Assembly (NCBI GenBank): GCA_041660525.1 | Contig: JBAZWD010000007.1 | Coordinates: forward strand, 1-64,000 | Direction: 5' to 3' | Source of the DNA: JABCZS01 sp041660525 | GTDB lineage: Bacteria; Pseudomonadota; Gammaproteobacteria; JABCZS01 | Length of the DNA: 64,000 nucleotides | Shown: piece after piece, positions 7,503 through 16,769 of the stretch | Position numbering within the stretch: the stretch's first letter is position 1 | How the letters are laid out: each line of letters begins with the position of its first letter | The notes under the pieces: model-generated | The model's database searches: none | Seen by the model: only the letters and a program-made list of their open reading frames with translations | Told to the model about the DNA's origin: nothing | Position numbers and translations under genes: made by a program

Positions 7503-8885
7503 ATGAGCACAACAAATTATCGTATTGAAAAAGACAGCATGGGCGAAGTACAAGTCCCTGAACATGCACTTTATGGTGCCCAAACTGCACGCGCGGTTGA
7601 AAATTTCCCTCTAAGCGGCCTCACCATGCCACCTGCTTTTATTCGTGCACTTGGGCTTGTAAAGCAAGCGGCAGCGCAGGCTAATTTCGAATTAAAATTG
7701 TTAGATGAAGATAAAATGAAGGCGATAACCACGGCCGCGCAAAAAATTGCCCAAGGGCATTATTATGCCGATTTCCCGATTGATATTTTCCAAACGGGTT
7801 CGGGTACTAGTACTAATATGAATGCGAATGAAGTGATTGCCCGTTTAGCTAAACAAGAATCTGGATTGGCGATTCATGCTAATGATCATGTGAATATGAG
7901 TCAAAGTAGTAATGATGTGATTCCAACCACGATTCATGTCAGCAGTAATTTATTGATTCATGAAAAATTATTACCCGCTTTAAAACATATTCAGCAAGTC
8001 TTACATGATAAAGCAGAAAGTTTAAAAGAAATCACTAAAACGGGGCGCACACATTTAATGGATGCAATGCCGGTGCGTTTTGATCAAACTTTACACGCGT
8101 TTCAAGGGCAATTAGCCGATTGTGAAATGCGTATTCGTGCAACACTGCCGCGTTTGAATCAATTGGCTTTAGGTGGAACTGCGGTGGGAACAGGCATTAA
8201 TGCACATCCAGAGTTTGGCCAACGCGTTGCGCAAATTCTTGCAAAAAATACCCAAATTGATTTTGTGACCAGTAATAATTATTTTGTGCAAATGAGTAGT
8301 CAGGATACAGCGGTTGAATTATCAGGCCAATTAAAGACATTAGCCGTAACATTAACCAAAATTGCAAATGATTTACGTTGGATGAATAGCGGCCCGTTAG
8401 CAGGTTTATCTGAAATCGCCCTACCTGATTTACAACCTGGCAGCAGTATTATGCCTGGGAAAGTAAATCCTGTAATTCCAGAAGCAGTTTGCATGATTTG
8501 CGCGCAAGTGATTGGTAATGATGTGACGATTACCATGGGTGGCCAAGCTGGAAATTTTGAATTAAATGTCATGCTACCTGTGATTGCTTATAACTTATTA
8601 CAAAGCATCGATTTATTAAGTAATTCCTGTAGGGTATTAGCCGATAAAGCAATTAAAGATTTTACCGTGAATACAGCGCATATTAAAATGGCTTTGGATA
8701 AAAATCCTATTTTAGTCACTGCTTTAAATCGTGTGATTGGTTATGAAAAAGGTGCAGCGATTGCTAAACGTGCCTATAAAGAACACCGCGGCGTAAAAGA
8801 AATTGCGCTGGAAATGACAGATTTATCTAGTGAAGAACTCGATAAATTATTAGATCCGCGTAAATTAACTGAGGGCGGGGTTTAA
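7503..8885 (+). CDS. fumC: Fumarate hydratase, class II
   Basis: FumC interconverts fumarate and malate in the TCA cycle without an iron-sulfur cluster. The start at 7503 (MSTTNYRIEKDSMGEV) has AAGAAGG upstream and gives 460 residues, close to E. coli FumC (467); the longer frame from 7422 adds residues not typical of the family. Seen motifs are the substrate-site TGSGTSTNMNANEV, SSNDVIPTTIHV, GRTHLMDA, and the superfamily signature GSSIMPGKVNPV with its catalytic-loop serine. GGTAVGTGIN is also present. Complete and highly conserved; aspartase and argininosuccinate lyase are excluded by the close fumarase motifs. Confidence 0.96.
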   Translation: MSTTNYRIEKDSMGEVQVPEHALYGAQTARAVENFPLSGLTMPPAFIRALGLVKQAAAQANFELKLLDEDKMKAITTAAQKIAQGHYYADFPIDIFQTGSGTSTNMNANEVIARLAKQESGLAIHANDHVNMSQSSNDVIPTTIHVSSNLLIHEKLLPALKHIQQVLHDKAESLKEITKTGRTHLMDAMPVRFDQTLHAFQGQLADCEMRIRATLPRLNQLALGGTAVGTGINAHPEFGQRVAQILAKNTQIDFVTSNNYFVQMSSQDTAVELSGQLKTLAVTLTKIANDLRWMNSGPLAGLSEIALPDLQPGSSIMPGKVNPVIPEAVCMICAQVIGNDVTITMGGQAGNFELNVMLPVIAYNLLQSIDLLSNSCRVLADKAIKDFTVNTAHIKMALDKNPILVTALNRVIGYEKGAAIAKRAYKEHRGVKEIALEMTDLSSEELDKLLDPRKLTEGGV

Positions 8886-8908
8886 ATCTAGTTACTGATG
8901 AATCGAAA

Positions 8909-9127
8909 CATCCAGGGCGAAAGATTTTTCGCCCCTACGGATGTTGGGGTTTTCCAGATATGATGTTTTGTGAATCATTTTGGGTGTTGAATATCCGTAT
9001 ATTTTGTGTATCCAGATATGATGTTTTGCAAATCTTTTGGGATGTTTGAATATCCAAATATTTTTGTGTATCCACACATGGTGAACACAAACCATCCGTA
9101 GGGGCGAAAAATCTTTCGCCCTGCGAT
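8909..9127. repeat. Inverted-repeat element with internal tandem repeat
   Basis: Arms of about 35 bp (8909-8943 and 9093-9127) are inverted repeats containing GGGGCGAAAAATCTTTCGCCC, nearly identical when one is complemented. Between them lie two imperfect tandem copies of a ~55-bp unit that starts TCCAGATATGATGTTTTG and ends with GTGTATCC. It fills the gap between the convergent fumC and MscS-channel genes and has no coding capacity. It looks like a MITE-type element, of a family different from the repeats at 399-1675. Confidence 0.75.
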
Positions 9128-9135
9128 GGTTGATA

Positions 9136-12100
9136 TTACACTTGTCCTAAATTTTTAAAGGATGGATTAAATGGCGACGTAGGCGCTTGCGATACTTCCA
9201 CTTCTTGCTTGGGATAAGGTAATTCAATACCCGCAGTTTTTAAACTATCCCATAAACTCAATAAAATTTCAGAGCGCACTAAGGGGCGTGAACTGGAATA
9301 TTTAAAATCAATAAAATAACGTATATCAAATATCATGGCAGTCTCAGCAAATTCTAATAAAAATATTTCTGGCTTAGGATTTGCCACGACTGCAGGATGG
9401 CGCGTCACAACTTGATAAATAATCGCTTGGACTTGATGTGGGTTTTCATTAAAACCAACGCGCAAATTAAGAACTGTACGCACGATGGAATCATGATGTG
9501 TCCAGTTGGTCAATGGTTTACTGACCGCTTCTGCATTGGGAATAATCACTTCCATATTGTCCCAATTTTTAATTGTGGTAGCACGCATACCAATATGGGT
9601 GACTTCACCTTCATAAGTACCCAGTGTAATCACATCGCCTGCGCGCATCGGACGCTCGATTAATAATAAAACGCCGCTAATTAAATTATTAGCAATGTTT
9701 TGCAAACCAAAACCGATACCAACAGCGAGCGCACCGGCAACAACCGCGAGCGCTGTTAAATCAATACCTAACACACGTAAAATAATAAAAGCACCGATAA
9801 TCACTGTCGCATATTGTGTGAAGACCGATAAACTATTACGAACACCTGGATCTTTCGCACCCGAATAAAGCCAACGGTAAGCAAATTCACGGCTCCAACG
9901 CGCAGCCCAACGAATGATTCCGACTAAAATAATAAACTGCACAATATTGAATATCGTGATACTCAAATCGCCAAAAGAGAATAAGGTTTGTTGACTAAAA
10001 GCCATTAACCTTTGTGCGACGACTGATTCTTGATTCCAATCGTATAATGAAAATAATAAAACCACAGCACCTAAAGATACAAATAAATTTAATACTTTAT
10101 GTAAGGGTTTTAATAAAGCTTCAGTCCAAACCCAACCATTGGATAATTTACGAATACAAATATCTGAGAGGAAATTCATAAAATCGCCAATCACGCCACG
10201 TATTAACCACCAGAGTGTAATCACGCATAATAATTTAATCTCGGCGATACCCATTTCCCAAGCTAAATTCATATAACCAATTAAACCAATAATGGCATTA
10301 GAGAAAATAGTTAACGGGACTAAAAATCCTAAGAGTAAAATGGCGCGTTTCACATATATTTTTTTACTGACATAGGGCGCTATTAAATTGGGTAGCACGC
10401 GCCAGCGTTTTAATAACGGAAAAGAAATCGCAAGCAATACTAACATAAACAAACGATCGTAAATCGCAACCACTTGTTGCGAAACCGGTAATTGATGTGC
10501 AAGCACCGCCATTGCGGTTACAAAACCGCCAATGCCTAAAGTCCATTGCAGACCACGGTATAATTTTACATCTTGTCCTGCGAGATCCCACATGTTTTCA
10601 AATAAAGATAAACGCGCAATGCTAATCATAAATTTAAAGACAAACCAAACCACGCCTAACGCCAAGGGTACAATCAAAGAGCTGTGGCTAAATTGCAAAA
10701 TTAATAATAAGCCCATGATGCTACCAAATACCACAATGCCAATGATATTACGGTAAAATAATTGCGCTAAAATAATCGTGGTACTACCGGTGAATTTTGA
10801 TTTTTTTAAGTAGCGGTAAACATGCACCCCCATACACAACCATATCATCTGAAAAACAATAATCTGAAACCAGATGAAAAAACCCGCTTGTGACAGACGC
10901 TCAAAAACTTGCCCCGCCAAACCTTGCAAGGTATGAAAAGTCAGCTCGGGTAGTGTCCATAAATTTTGCAGGGATGCTTTCCATTCAAAAAATGTACGCG
11001 GCAATGATTGACGATTAGACCAAGTATCGTAATAGCCTGTGACTAATTGCTGCTGAAAATTGATAATCGCGGCGCGCAGCTGTTGCGCATTTTCTTTTTC
11101 TTGACCATAGCCTTGCATTAATTTATTAAATAAATTCAGTTGTTGCGCAAGGTAATTTTTACCTAAAACACCACTGGAAAATGCCGTATTAATCACATCT
11201 AAATGTTTTTTTAATAAAATTTGTTTTTCGTCAATCAAACTGTCGATAGTGGTTAATTCAGTTAAAAGTCGATCCAGCTTTTCATGCGTTTCCATATAAT
11301 CGCGCCCTAAATCTTCGGGCGGATGATTCATCAGCACTGAACTGTAAGTATGAATTCGGCTTAAATTAAAACGTATCATGAGCAACTGAATATTCTCTTC
11401 TGCATTGACAATTTCATCTTGCAAAATAATACTTTTTTGCGTAGAGGGTTCTTGGCCTTGCGGTAATTCAAGCATTGATGTGCGGGTAAGCGCTAATTTT
11501 TCTTCCCATTGTTGTTGTTGCTGATGCAACTGGGCTTCTGTGGCTAATTGCGTATTCATTAATTGTTCGATGGCACTTTTTCTTGCCAAATCACGTAGAT
11601 TGCTTAACCATGCTGTATCCCTAGCAATCAGTTGCTCAGTCACATTTTGTAAGGCGGATAATGTCATTTCCCGCTCTTCTTCGAAAATTAATTTTTCTTG
11701 TTCATGCGCAAGACGGGTATTGACTTGTGCATATTGGGTTTGCGTTTCATTTTGAGCACCTGGGGTTAAACTCAATAAACGCTTTTCCAGATCGCTCATA
11801 TTATTTTTAAGCTTGGTTATATTTTCACGGGTTAAGCTTAATGCGATATTAATTTTCTCCAGTTGGATTTGCGCTAAGCTCAATTCGAGATTGGCTTTAT
11901 CGATCAGCGTAGACGCAAGATTGCCCAAGTCAGGGTTCGCTAACCAGGCTTGTTCTTGCGCGGCTTGATTCGCTAATTGTTGTTGTAAATAATGTAATTG
12001 CGCACGCTCATCTTCTAATTTTTGTTTGAGGATGGCTACATCTGCCATACGGGCCTGTTCAGGATCGTATTGGCTCAAGGCATTCATGCTGACTATGCAT

Positions 12101-12147
12101 AATAGTAAACAGGAAAAAAACTTTAAAACCTTTAGGTAATGCTTCAT
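9136..12147 (-). CDS. Large MscS-family mechanosensitive channel (MscK/MscM type)
   Basis: The 1003-residue protein starts with a signal peptide (MKHYLKVLKFFSCLLLCIVSMNALSQ). A long coiled-coil periplasmic region follows (about 25-390, rich in Q, L and E), then a series of transmembrane helices (about 420-800). The C-terminus is an MscS domain: a pore helix rich in Gly/Ala (ALAVVAGALAVGIGFGLQNI), then IERPMRAGDVITLGTYEGEV and the cytoplasmic beta and alpha/beta domains. This is the layout of E. coli MscK and MscM (about 1100 residues). It should release solutes on hypo-osmotic shock. No potassium-binding or regulatory extension is seen that would separate MscK from MscM. Confidence 0.9.
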   Translation of the reverse strand: MKHYLKVLKFFSCLLLCIVSMNALSQYDPEQARMADVAILKQKLEDERAQLHYLQQQLANQAAQEQAWLANPDLGNLASTLIDKANLELSLAQIQLEKINIALSLTRENITKLKNNMSDLEKRLLSLTPGAQNETQTQYAQVNTRLAHEQEKLIFEEEREMTLSALQNVTEQLIARDTAWLSNLRDLARKSAIEQLMNTQLATEAQLHQQQQQWEEKLALTRTSMLELPQGQEPSTQKSIILQDEIVNAEENIQLLMIRFNLSRIHTYSSVLMNHPPEDLGRDYMETHEKLDRLLTELTTIDSLIDEKQILLKKHLDVINTAFSSGVLGKNYLAQQLNLFNKLMQGYGQEKENAQQLRAAIINFQQQLVTGYYDTWSNRQSLPRTFFEWKASLQNLWTLPELTFHTLQGLAGQVFERLSQAGFFIWFQIIVFQMIWLCMGVHVYRYLKKSKFTGSTTIILAQLFYRNIIGIVVFGSIMGLLLILQFSHSSLIVPLALGVVWFVFKFMISIARLSLFENMWDLAGQDVKLYRGLQWTLGIGGFVTAMAVLAHQLPVSQQVVAIYDRLFMLVLLAISFPLLKRWRVLPNLIAPYVSKKIYVKRAILLLGFLVPLTIFSNAIIGLIGYMNLAWEMGIAEIKLLCVITLWWLIRGVIGDFMNFLSDICIRKLSNGWVWTEALLKPLHKVLNLFVSLGAVVLLFSLYDWNQESVVAQRLMAFSQQTLFSFGDLSITIFNIVQFIILVGIIRWAARWSREFAYRWLYSGAKDPGVRNSLSVFTQYATVIIGAFIILRVLGIDLTALAVVAGALAVGIGFGLQNIANNLISGVLLLIERPMRAGDVITLGTYEGEVTHIGMRATTIKNWDNMEVIIPNAEAVSKPLTNWTHHDSIVRTVLNLRVGFNENPHQVQAIIYQVVTRHPAVVANPKPEIFLLEFAETAMIFDIRYFIDFKYSSSRPLVRSEILLSLWDSLKTAGIELPYPKQEVEVSQAPTSPFNPSFKNLGQV

Positions 12148-12208
12148 TGGATTTTCTTAGTTAAATAATTAAATTAAAATAATATTCTCACGCACCTCTT
12201 ACTTATTA

Positions 12209-12214
12209 TATACT
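12209..12214 (+). promoter_or_regulatory. Candidate -10 box just upstream of rnt
   Basis: TATACT ends 7 bp before the rnt ATG, and no ribosome-binding site is present between them. If used, transcription would begin at or next to the start codon. Confidence 0.35.
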
Positions 12215-12221
12215 CTGCTAC

Positions 12222-12830
12222 ATGAGTATTGAAAAAAAAATATCACAGCGTTTTCGCGGTTTTTTGCCCATCGTGGTGGATGTTGAAACAGCAGGCTTTA
12301 ATAGCCAAACAGATGCCTTGCTTGAGCTTGCAGCGATAGAGCTGGGTTATAATGCCAATAATCAAATGGTCCCGACCAATATTCATCACTATCATATCCA
12401 ACCTTTTAGTGGCGCTAATCTTGATCCTGCTGCATTAGCTTTTTTAAATCTCGATCCGACCCACCCATTTCGCTTTGCTGTGGAAGAGTCCGTTGCGCTT
12501 AATGAATTATTTAATATCATTAACGCTGCCGCTAAAGCCCAACATTGCCAACGCGCGGTTTTAGTCGGCCACAATGCCTTTTTTGACTTAGGATTTATTG
12601 CGGCAGCCAGTGATCGCTGTGGTTTAAAAAATAATCCCTTTCATCGTTTTACTACCTTAGATACCGCGAGTCTAGGCGCTTTAGTCTATGGCCAAACCGT
12701 GCTGGCCAAAAGCTTACGCGCTGCGCACATTCCCTTTGATCTTTCGCAAGCACACGGCGCACTTTACGATGCCGAACGTACTGCAGAATTATTTTGTAAA
12801 ATTGTAAATTTATGGGATAACCTGTCATAA
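12222..12830 (+). CDS. rnt: Ribonuclease T
   Basis: RNase T is a DEDDh 3'-5' exoribonuclease that trims tRNA CCA ends and 3' ends of 5S and 23S rRNA, acting as a dimer. At 202 residues it is of family length (about 215 in E. coli). The catalytic acids are visible: D and E in VVDVETAGF, D in GHNAFFDLGF, and H and D in HGALYDAERTAELF. LATLDTASLGAL-like and YGQTVLAKSL segments match the family. The next gene begins 30 bp downstream and may be cotranscribed. No Shine-Dalgarno sequence precedes the start. Confidence 0.93.
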   Translation: MSIEKKISQRFRGFLPIVVDVETAGFNSQTDALLELAAIELGYNANNQMVPTNIHHYHIQPFSGANLDPAALAFLNLDPTHPFRFAVEESVALNELFNIINAAAKAQHCQRAVLVGHNAFFDLGFIAAASDRCGLKNNPFHRFTTLDTASLGALVYGQTVLAKSLRAAHIPFDLSQAHGALYDAERTAELFCKIVNLWDNLS

Positions 12831-12860
12831 TAATACTTTGTTTAATCCTAGGAGAATTTC

Positions 12861-13961
12861 ATGAAACAAGGTATTACGGCTTGTCTAGTAGCGCTCGGTT
12901 TAGCTATGAGTTCACAGGTATTGGCACAAGATAAATCGCTGTATATTTACTCATGGTCGGATTACCTCGCCCCTGAAACCCTCGATCGCTTTGAAAAGCA
13001 AACTGGGATTAAAATTACCACAGACTTATACGACAGCAATGATATTCTGGAAGCCAAATTGTTTGCAGGCAATACCGGTTATGATATTGTGTTTCCTTCT
13101 TATTTCCCTTATTTGCTACGTCAAGTAAAAGCCGGTATTTATGAGCCTCTTGATTCTACGCGCCTACCGAATCTAAAAGGCGTCGATAAACGCTTTGATG
13201 ATCCTTTAACGATAGATGGCAAACGTTATGCAGTGCCTTTTAATTGGGGCACCATCGGCGTTGCTTATAATGTCGAGAAAATTCAGGCTATATTCGGTAA
13301 AGATTTTAAACCCGATAGCTGGGGTTTTATCTTTGATCCTAAAAATGCTGAGAAATTAAAATCTTGCGGCATCGCACTGATGAATTCACCTATTTATTTA
13401 GGTCCTATCATGATGAAATATTTAGGTCTTGATCCAACCAGCATTAAAGCTGAAGATTACAGCGCTGCGATGAAACAATTTGCGCTTATTCGCCCCAGCA
13501 TTACTTATTTCCATGATTCACAATATATTAATGACTTGGCTACTGGAAATGTTTGTGTTGCCGTGGGTTTTTCAGGTGATTTGATTATTGCACGTGAACG
13601 CGCTAAGCTCGCAGCAAAACCGGTGAATATTGCTTATGTCAATCCTAAAGAAGGTGGACCCTTATTTTTTGATGTAATCGCTATTCCTAAAGGCGCAAAA
13701 AATAGCGATGCCGCTTATCAATTTATGAATTTTATGTTGGAGCCACAAACCATGGCTGAATTAACAAAATTTAATTTTTACCCAAGCACAGTGCCCGCAT
13801 CACGTGCATTACTGCCTGTAGATTTGCAAAACGATACCAGCGTTTACCCGCCCGAAGCCGTGATGAACCAAATGTTTGTCCAGGGTGAATTACCGTTAAA
13901 CATTGAAAGACAAGTTAACCGTGATTGGGCCAGAATGAAATCAGGCGAATTAAGCCTATGA
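12861..13961 (+). CDS. potF: Polyamine ABC transporter, periplasmic binding protein
   Basis: AGGAG upstream supports the start at 12861. The protein has a signal peptide (cleavage near VLAQ-DK) and 366 residues. It follows the PotD/PotF fold: LYIYSWSDYLAPETLDRFEKQ, YDIVFPSYF, PFNWGTIGVAYNVEK and SQYINDLATGNVCVAVGFSGD. The last segments are closer to E. coli PotF (putrescine) than to PotD, and the gene order binding protein-ATPase-permease-permease is that of potFGHI. Substrate preference between putrescine and spermidine is inferred, not shown. The stop overlaps the ATG of the ATPase gene, so translation is probably coupled. Confidence 0.9.
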   Translation: MKQGITACLVALGLAMSSQVLAQDKSLYIYSWSDYLAPETLDRFEKQTGIKITTDLYDSNDILEAKLFAGNTGYDIVFPSYFPYLLRQVKAGIYEPLDSTRLPNLKGVDKRFDDPLTIDGKRYAVPFNWGTIGVAYNVEKIQAIFGKDFKPDSWGFIFDPKNAEKLKSCGIALMNSPIYLGPIMMKYLGLDPTSIKAEDYSAAMKQFALIRPSITYFHDSQYINDLATGNVCVAVGFSGDLIIARERAKLAAKPVNIAYVNPKEGGPLFFDVIAIPKGAKNSDAAYQFMNFMLEPQTMAELTKFNFYPSTVPASRALLPVDLQNDTSVYPPEAVMNQMFVQGELPLNIERQVNRDWARMKSGELSL

Positions 13962-15049
13962 GTGATAGTTATATTCGCATCGAAAAATTAGCCAAACAAT
14001 ACGATCGCGTTAAAGCCGTTGATCATGTTTCTTTATCGATAGCTAAAGGCGAATTGTTTGGCTTAATGGGCAGCTCCGGTTCTGGAAAATCAACATTATT
14101 GCAAATGCTAGCCGGTCTTGAAGCACCGACTCACGGCCGGATATTTATTGATGGTGAAGATATGACGCACGTGCCACCGCATTTACGTCCGGTGAATATG
14201 ATGTTTCAATCTTATGCGTTATTTCCCCATATGACTGTGGCCCAAAATATTGCCTTTGGTTTAGAACAAGATAGGCTCACGCGCACAGAAATTAATAAAC
14301 GCGTTGAAGAAATGTTAGACATCGTTAGCATGCGCGATTATGCCCATGAAAAACCCCATACATTGTCAGGCGGTCAACGCCAACGTATCGCGCTGGCACG
14401 CAGTCTCGCCAAACGTCCTAAATTATTATTACTCGATGAACCCATGGGCGCGCTCGATAAAAACTTACGCGATCGCATGCAATTGGAAGTCGTGAATATT
14501 TTAGAAGAATTGGGCGCAACCTGTTTATTGGTAACACATGATCAAGATGAAGCCATGACTATGTCCAAACGCATTGGGATTATGGATAAAGGTGAAATTA
14601 TTCAAATCGGTACGCCACAAGAAGTGTATGAATATCCAAACTGTAAATTCAGTGCCGAGTTTTTAGGATCTGTGAATATTTTCAGTGCCACGATAGACAT
14701 TGAACGTAATGAAGATACATTGCTAAATGTGCCGCAGATGCAAACGCAAGTACAAGTTAATCGTTGTTTATTTTTACCGCAAGGTTTGCAAGTCTGGGTG
14801 GCTGTACGTCCTGAAAAAGTAAGCTTGTCTTTAGAACGTCCTGATGTTCCCTATAATGTCGCAAAAGGTCGCGTGCATGATATTGCTTATATGGGCAGCC
14901 ATTCAATTTATCACGTCATTTTAGAATCCGGGAAAGAAGTAGAAGCGAATATTTATCACAGCGATCGTTTTGTTACTGAACCTTTGACTTGGGATGATCA
15001 AGTTTATGTTCACTTCCCTGCCGATTCTGTTGTGGTGCTGCAAGGATGA
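13958..15049 (+). CDS. potG: Polyamine ABC transporter, ATP-binding protein
   Basis: The ATG at 13958 overlaps the stop of potF by four bases (ATGA); the longer frame from 13925 would lie inside potF. The product has 363 residues. It has Walker A GSSGSGKST, signature LSGGQRQRIALARSLA, Walker B LLLLDEPMGALD and the H-loop LLVTHDQDEAMT. A C-terminal TOBE domain (VWVAVRPEKVSL) follows. This is the PotA/PotG family, energising uptake through the two permeases encoded next. Its 3' end overlaps potH by four bases. Confidence 0.93.
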   Translation: MSDSYIRIEKLAKQYDRVKAVDHVSLSIAKGELFGLMGSSGSGKSTLLQMLAGLEAPTHGRIFIDGEDMTHVPPHLRPVNMMFQSYALFPHMTVAQNIAFGLEQDRLTRTEINKRVEEMLDIVSMRDYAHEKPHTLSGGQRQRIALARSLAKRPKLLLLDEPMGALDKNLRDRMQLEVVNILEELGATCLLVTHDQDEAMTMSKRIGIMDKGEIIQIGTPQEVYEYPNCKFSAEFLGSVNIFSATIDIERNEDTLLNVPQMQTQVQVNRCLFLPQGLQVWVAVRPEKVSLSLERPDVPYNVAKGRVHDIAYMGSHSIYHVILESGKEVEANIYHSDRFVTEPLTWDDQVYVHFPADSVVVLQG

Positions 15050-15948
15050 GCGCGCGAATTAAACAATGGTTATTTTCGGGGAGCACTTGGATACTCGGTA
15101 TTCCTTATGCGTGGTTATTGGCTTTTTTAATCGTTCCTTTTTTAATTATTTTAAAATTAAGTTTTAGCGAAATGGCCTTAAGCCTGCCGCCCTACTTGCC
15201 TTTAGTTACCATTCAAGATTTTGTTGTAACTTTGCATGTTAATTTAAATAATTATCAAACCTTATTTTTAGATCCTTTTTACGTGTCAGCATATTGGAAC
15301 TCTTTAAAAATCGCATTTTTTTCAACACTCGGTTGTTTATTGATTGGTTACCCTATGGCATATTGTATTGCCAGGGCTAATCCCACTTACCGTTCATTAT
15401 TATTAATGTTGGTGATTTTACCTTCCTGGACTTCTTTTTTATTACGCGTTTATGCCTGGATGGGCATTTTGCAAGAAACGGGTTATTTAAATCAACTTTT
15501 ATTGGCTTTAAATATTGTGGATACGCCCGTGAAATTTTTATATACCGATTTTGCAATTTATTTAGGTATTATTTATGCGTATTTACCGTTTATGGTTTTA
15601 CCGATTTATGTCTCTATCAGTAAAATCGATTGGTCTTTATTAAAAGCTGCCGCAGATTTGGGCGCGCGCCCCTGGACAGCATTTTGGCGTATCACTGTGC
15701 CTTTAACTTACACCGGTATTTTAACAGGCAGTTTGTTAGTCTTTATTCCTGTCGTCGGTGAATTTGTGATCCCCGATTTATTAGGCGGCTCAGGCACACA
15801 TATGATCGGCCGCGTTTTATGGCAAGAATTTTTCAATAACCGCGATTGGCCTTTATCAGCAGCTATCGCAACGTTAATGCTCATACTCTTGTTACTACCC
15901 ATTTATATTTTCACCCGGGTAGAAAAAAATAATGCGGGGACAAACTAA
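15046..15948 (+). CDS. potH: Polyamine ABC transporter, permease 1
   Basis: This 300-residue inner-membrane permease has about six hydrophobic helices. The binding-protein-dependent transport (EAA-loop) motif is KAAADLGARPWTAFWRITVPLTYTGI, typical of the PotB/PotH subfamily, here given by key residues AAADLGA and G..P. It also has FLLRVYAWMGILQETG, conserved in polyamine permeases. Four-base overlaps with the ATPase gene and a one-base overlap with the next gene show an operon. Confidence 0.92.
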   Translation: MSARIKQWLFSGSTWILGIPYAWLLAFLIVPFLIILKLSFSEMALSLPPYLPLVTIQDFVVTLHVNLNNYQTLFLDPFYVSAYWNSLKIAFFSTLGCLLIGYPMAYCIARANPTYRSLLLMLVILPSWTSFLLRVYAWMGILQETGYLNQLLLALNIVDTPVKFLYTDFAIYLGIIYAYLPFMVLPIYVSISKIDWSLLKAAADLGARPWTAFWRITVPLTYTGILTGSLLVFIPVVGEFVIPDLLGGSGTHMIGRVLWQEFFNNRDWPLSAAIATLMLILLLLPIYIFTRVEKNNAGTN

Positions 15949-16757
15949 TGCTTAAAACTTCTCCTGCCATTAAAGCAATTACCCTCGGCGGTTATATTTT
16001 TTTATATGCACCGATATTAATTTTAATTATTTATTCTTTTAACGAATCGCGTTTAGTGACGGTTTGGTCGGGATTCTCTTTCAAGTGGTATGTGGAATTA
16101 TTCCAAGATAAAGTATTACTTAAAGCAGCAGGCACCAGTTTAATCATTGCATTTGCAACAGCCACAGGTGCAACAATATTAGGTACTTTTTCAGCATATG
16201 CATTAACAGGTTATCGCTCAAAACGCGGCGGTGCATTTTTTAATATTTTAATCCGCGCACCGATGGTTTTACCTGAAGTAATTATGGGCGTATCGCTTTT
16301 ACTTTTATTCGTTGCTCTAGAAAATGCAATAGGTTTCCCTTCTGGGCGTGGCATGTTCACGATTTGGATAGCACACATGACCCTCACCTTTGCCTATGCG
16401 ACTTTAATTATTATGGCGCGCTTACAAGAAATGGATCGCAGTCTCGTTTTAGCCGCAAGAGATTTAGGGGCAAGAGCACATACTATTTTCTTTAGAATAA
16501 CCCTACCCTTAATTGCCCCAGCGCTCATTAGTGCCTGGTTATTAACCTTCACGCTATCATTCGATGATTTAGTCATCACCAGCTTCACCTCAGGCCCAGA
16601 CTCCACAACCTTGCCTATGTTAGTTTATTCCAGCGTACGTATGGGCGTCAGTCCTAAAATTAATGCGTTAGCAACTTTAATGATAGGCACTGTTACCTTA
16701 ATGGCTATCGCTTTTTGCATTATTCTCAATCGCTTAGAGCGCAAAAAGCTGCAGTGA
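15948..16757 (+). CDS. potI: Polyamine ABC transporter, permease 2
   Basis: The second permease has 269 residues and about six transmembrane helices. It has the family's IYSFNESRLVTVWSGFSFKWY near the N-terminus, a segment shared with PotI and PotC, and an EAA-loop motif with key residues AARDLGA..HTIFFRITLPL. SFDDLVITSFTSGP near the C-terminus is also typical. It is the last gene of the four-gene transporter operon and starts on the last base of the preceding gene. Confidence 0.92.
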   Translation: MLKTSPAIKAITLGGYIFLYAPILILIIYSFNESRLVTVWSGFSFKWYVELFQDKVLLKAAGTSLIIAFATATGATILGTFSAYALTGYRSKRGGAFFNILIRAPMVLPEVIMGVSLLLLFVALENAIGFPSGRGMFTIWIAHMTLTFAYATLIIMARLQEMDRSLVLAARDLGARAHTIFFRITLPLIAPALISAWLLTFTLSFDDLVITSFTSGPDSTTLPMLVYSSVRMGVSPKINALATLMIGTVTLMAIAFCIILNRLERKKLQ

Positions 16758-16769
16758 TTTTTAATTCAT

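Noticed and set aside
8892..9095. A 67-codon minus-strand frame between fumC and the channel gene
   Set aside because: It is read from the inverted-repeat element and its tandem core; no ribosome-binding site or sensible composition.
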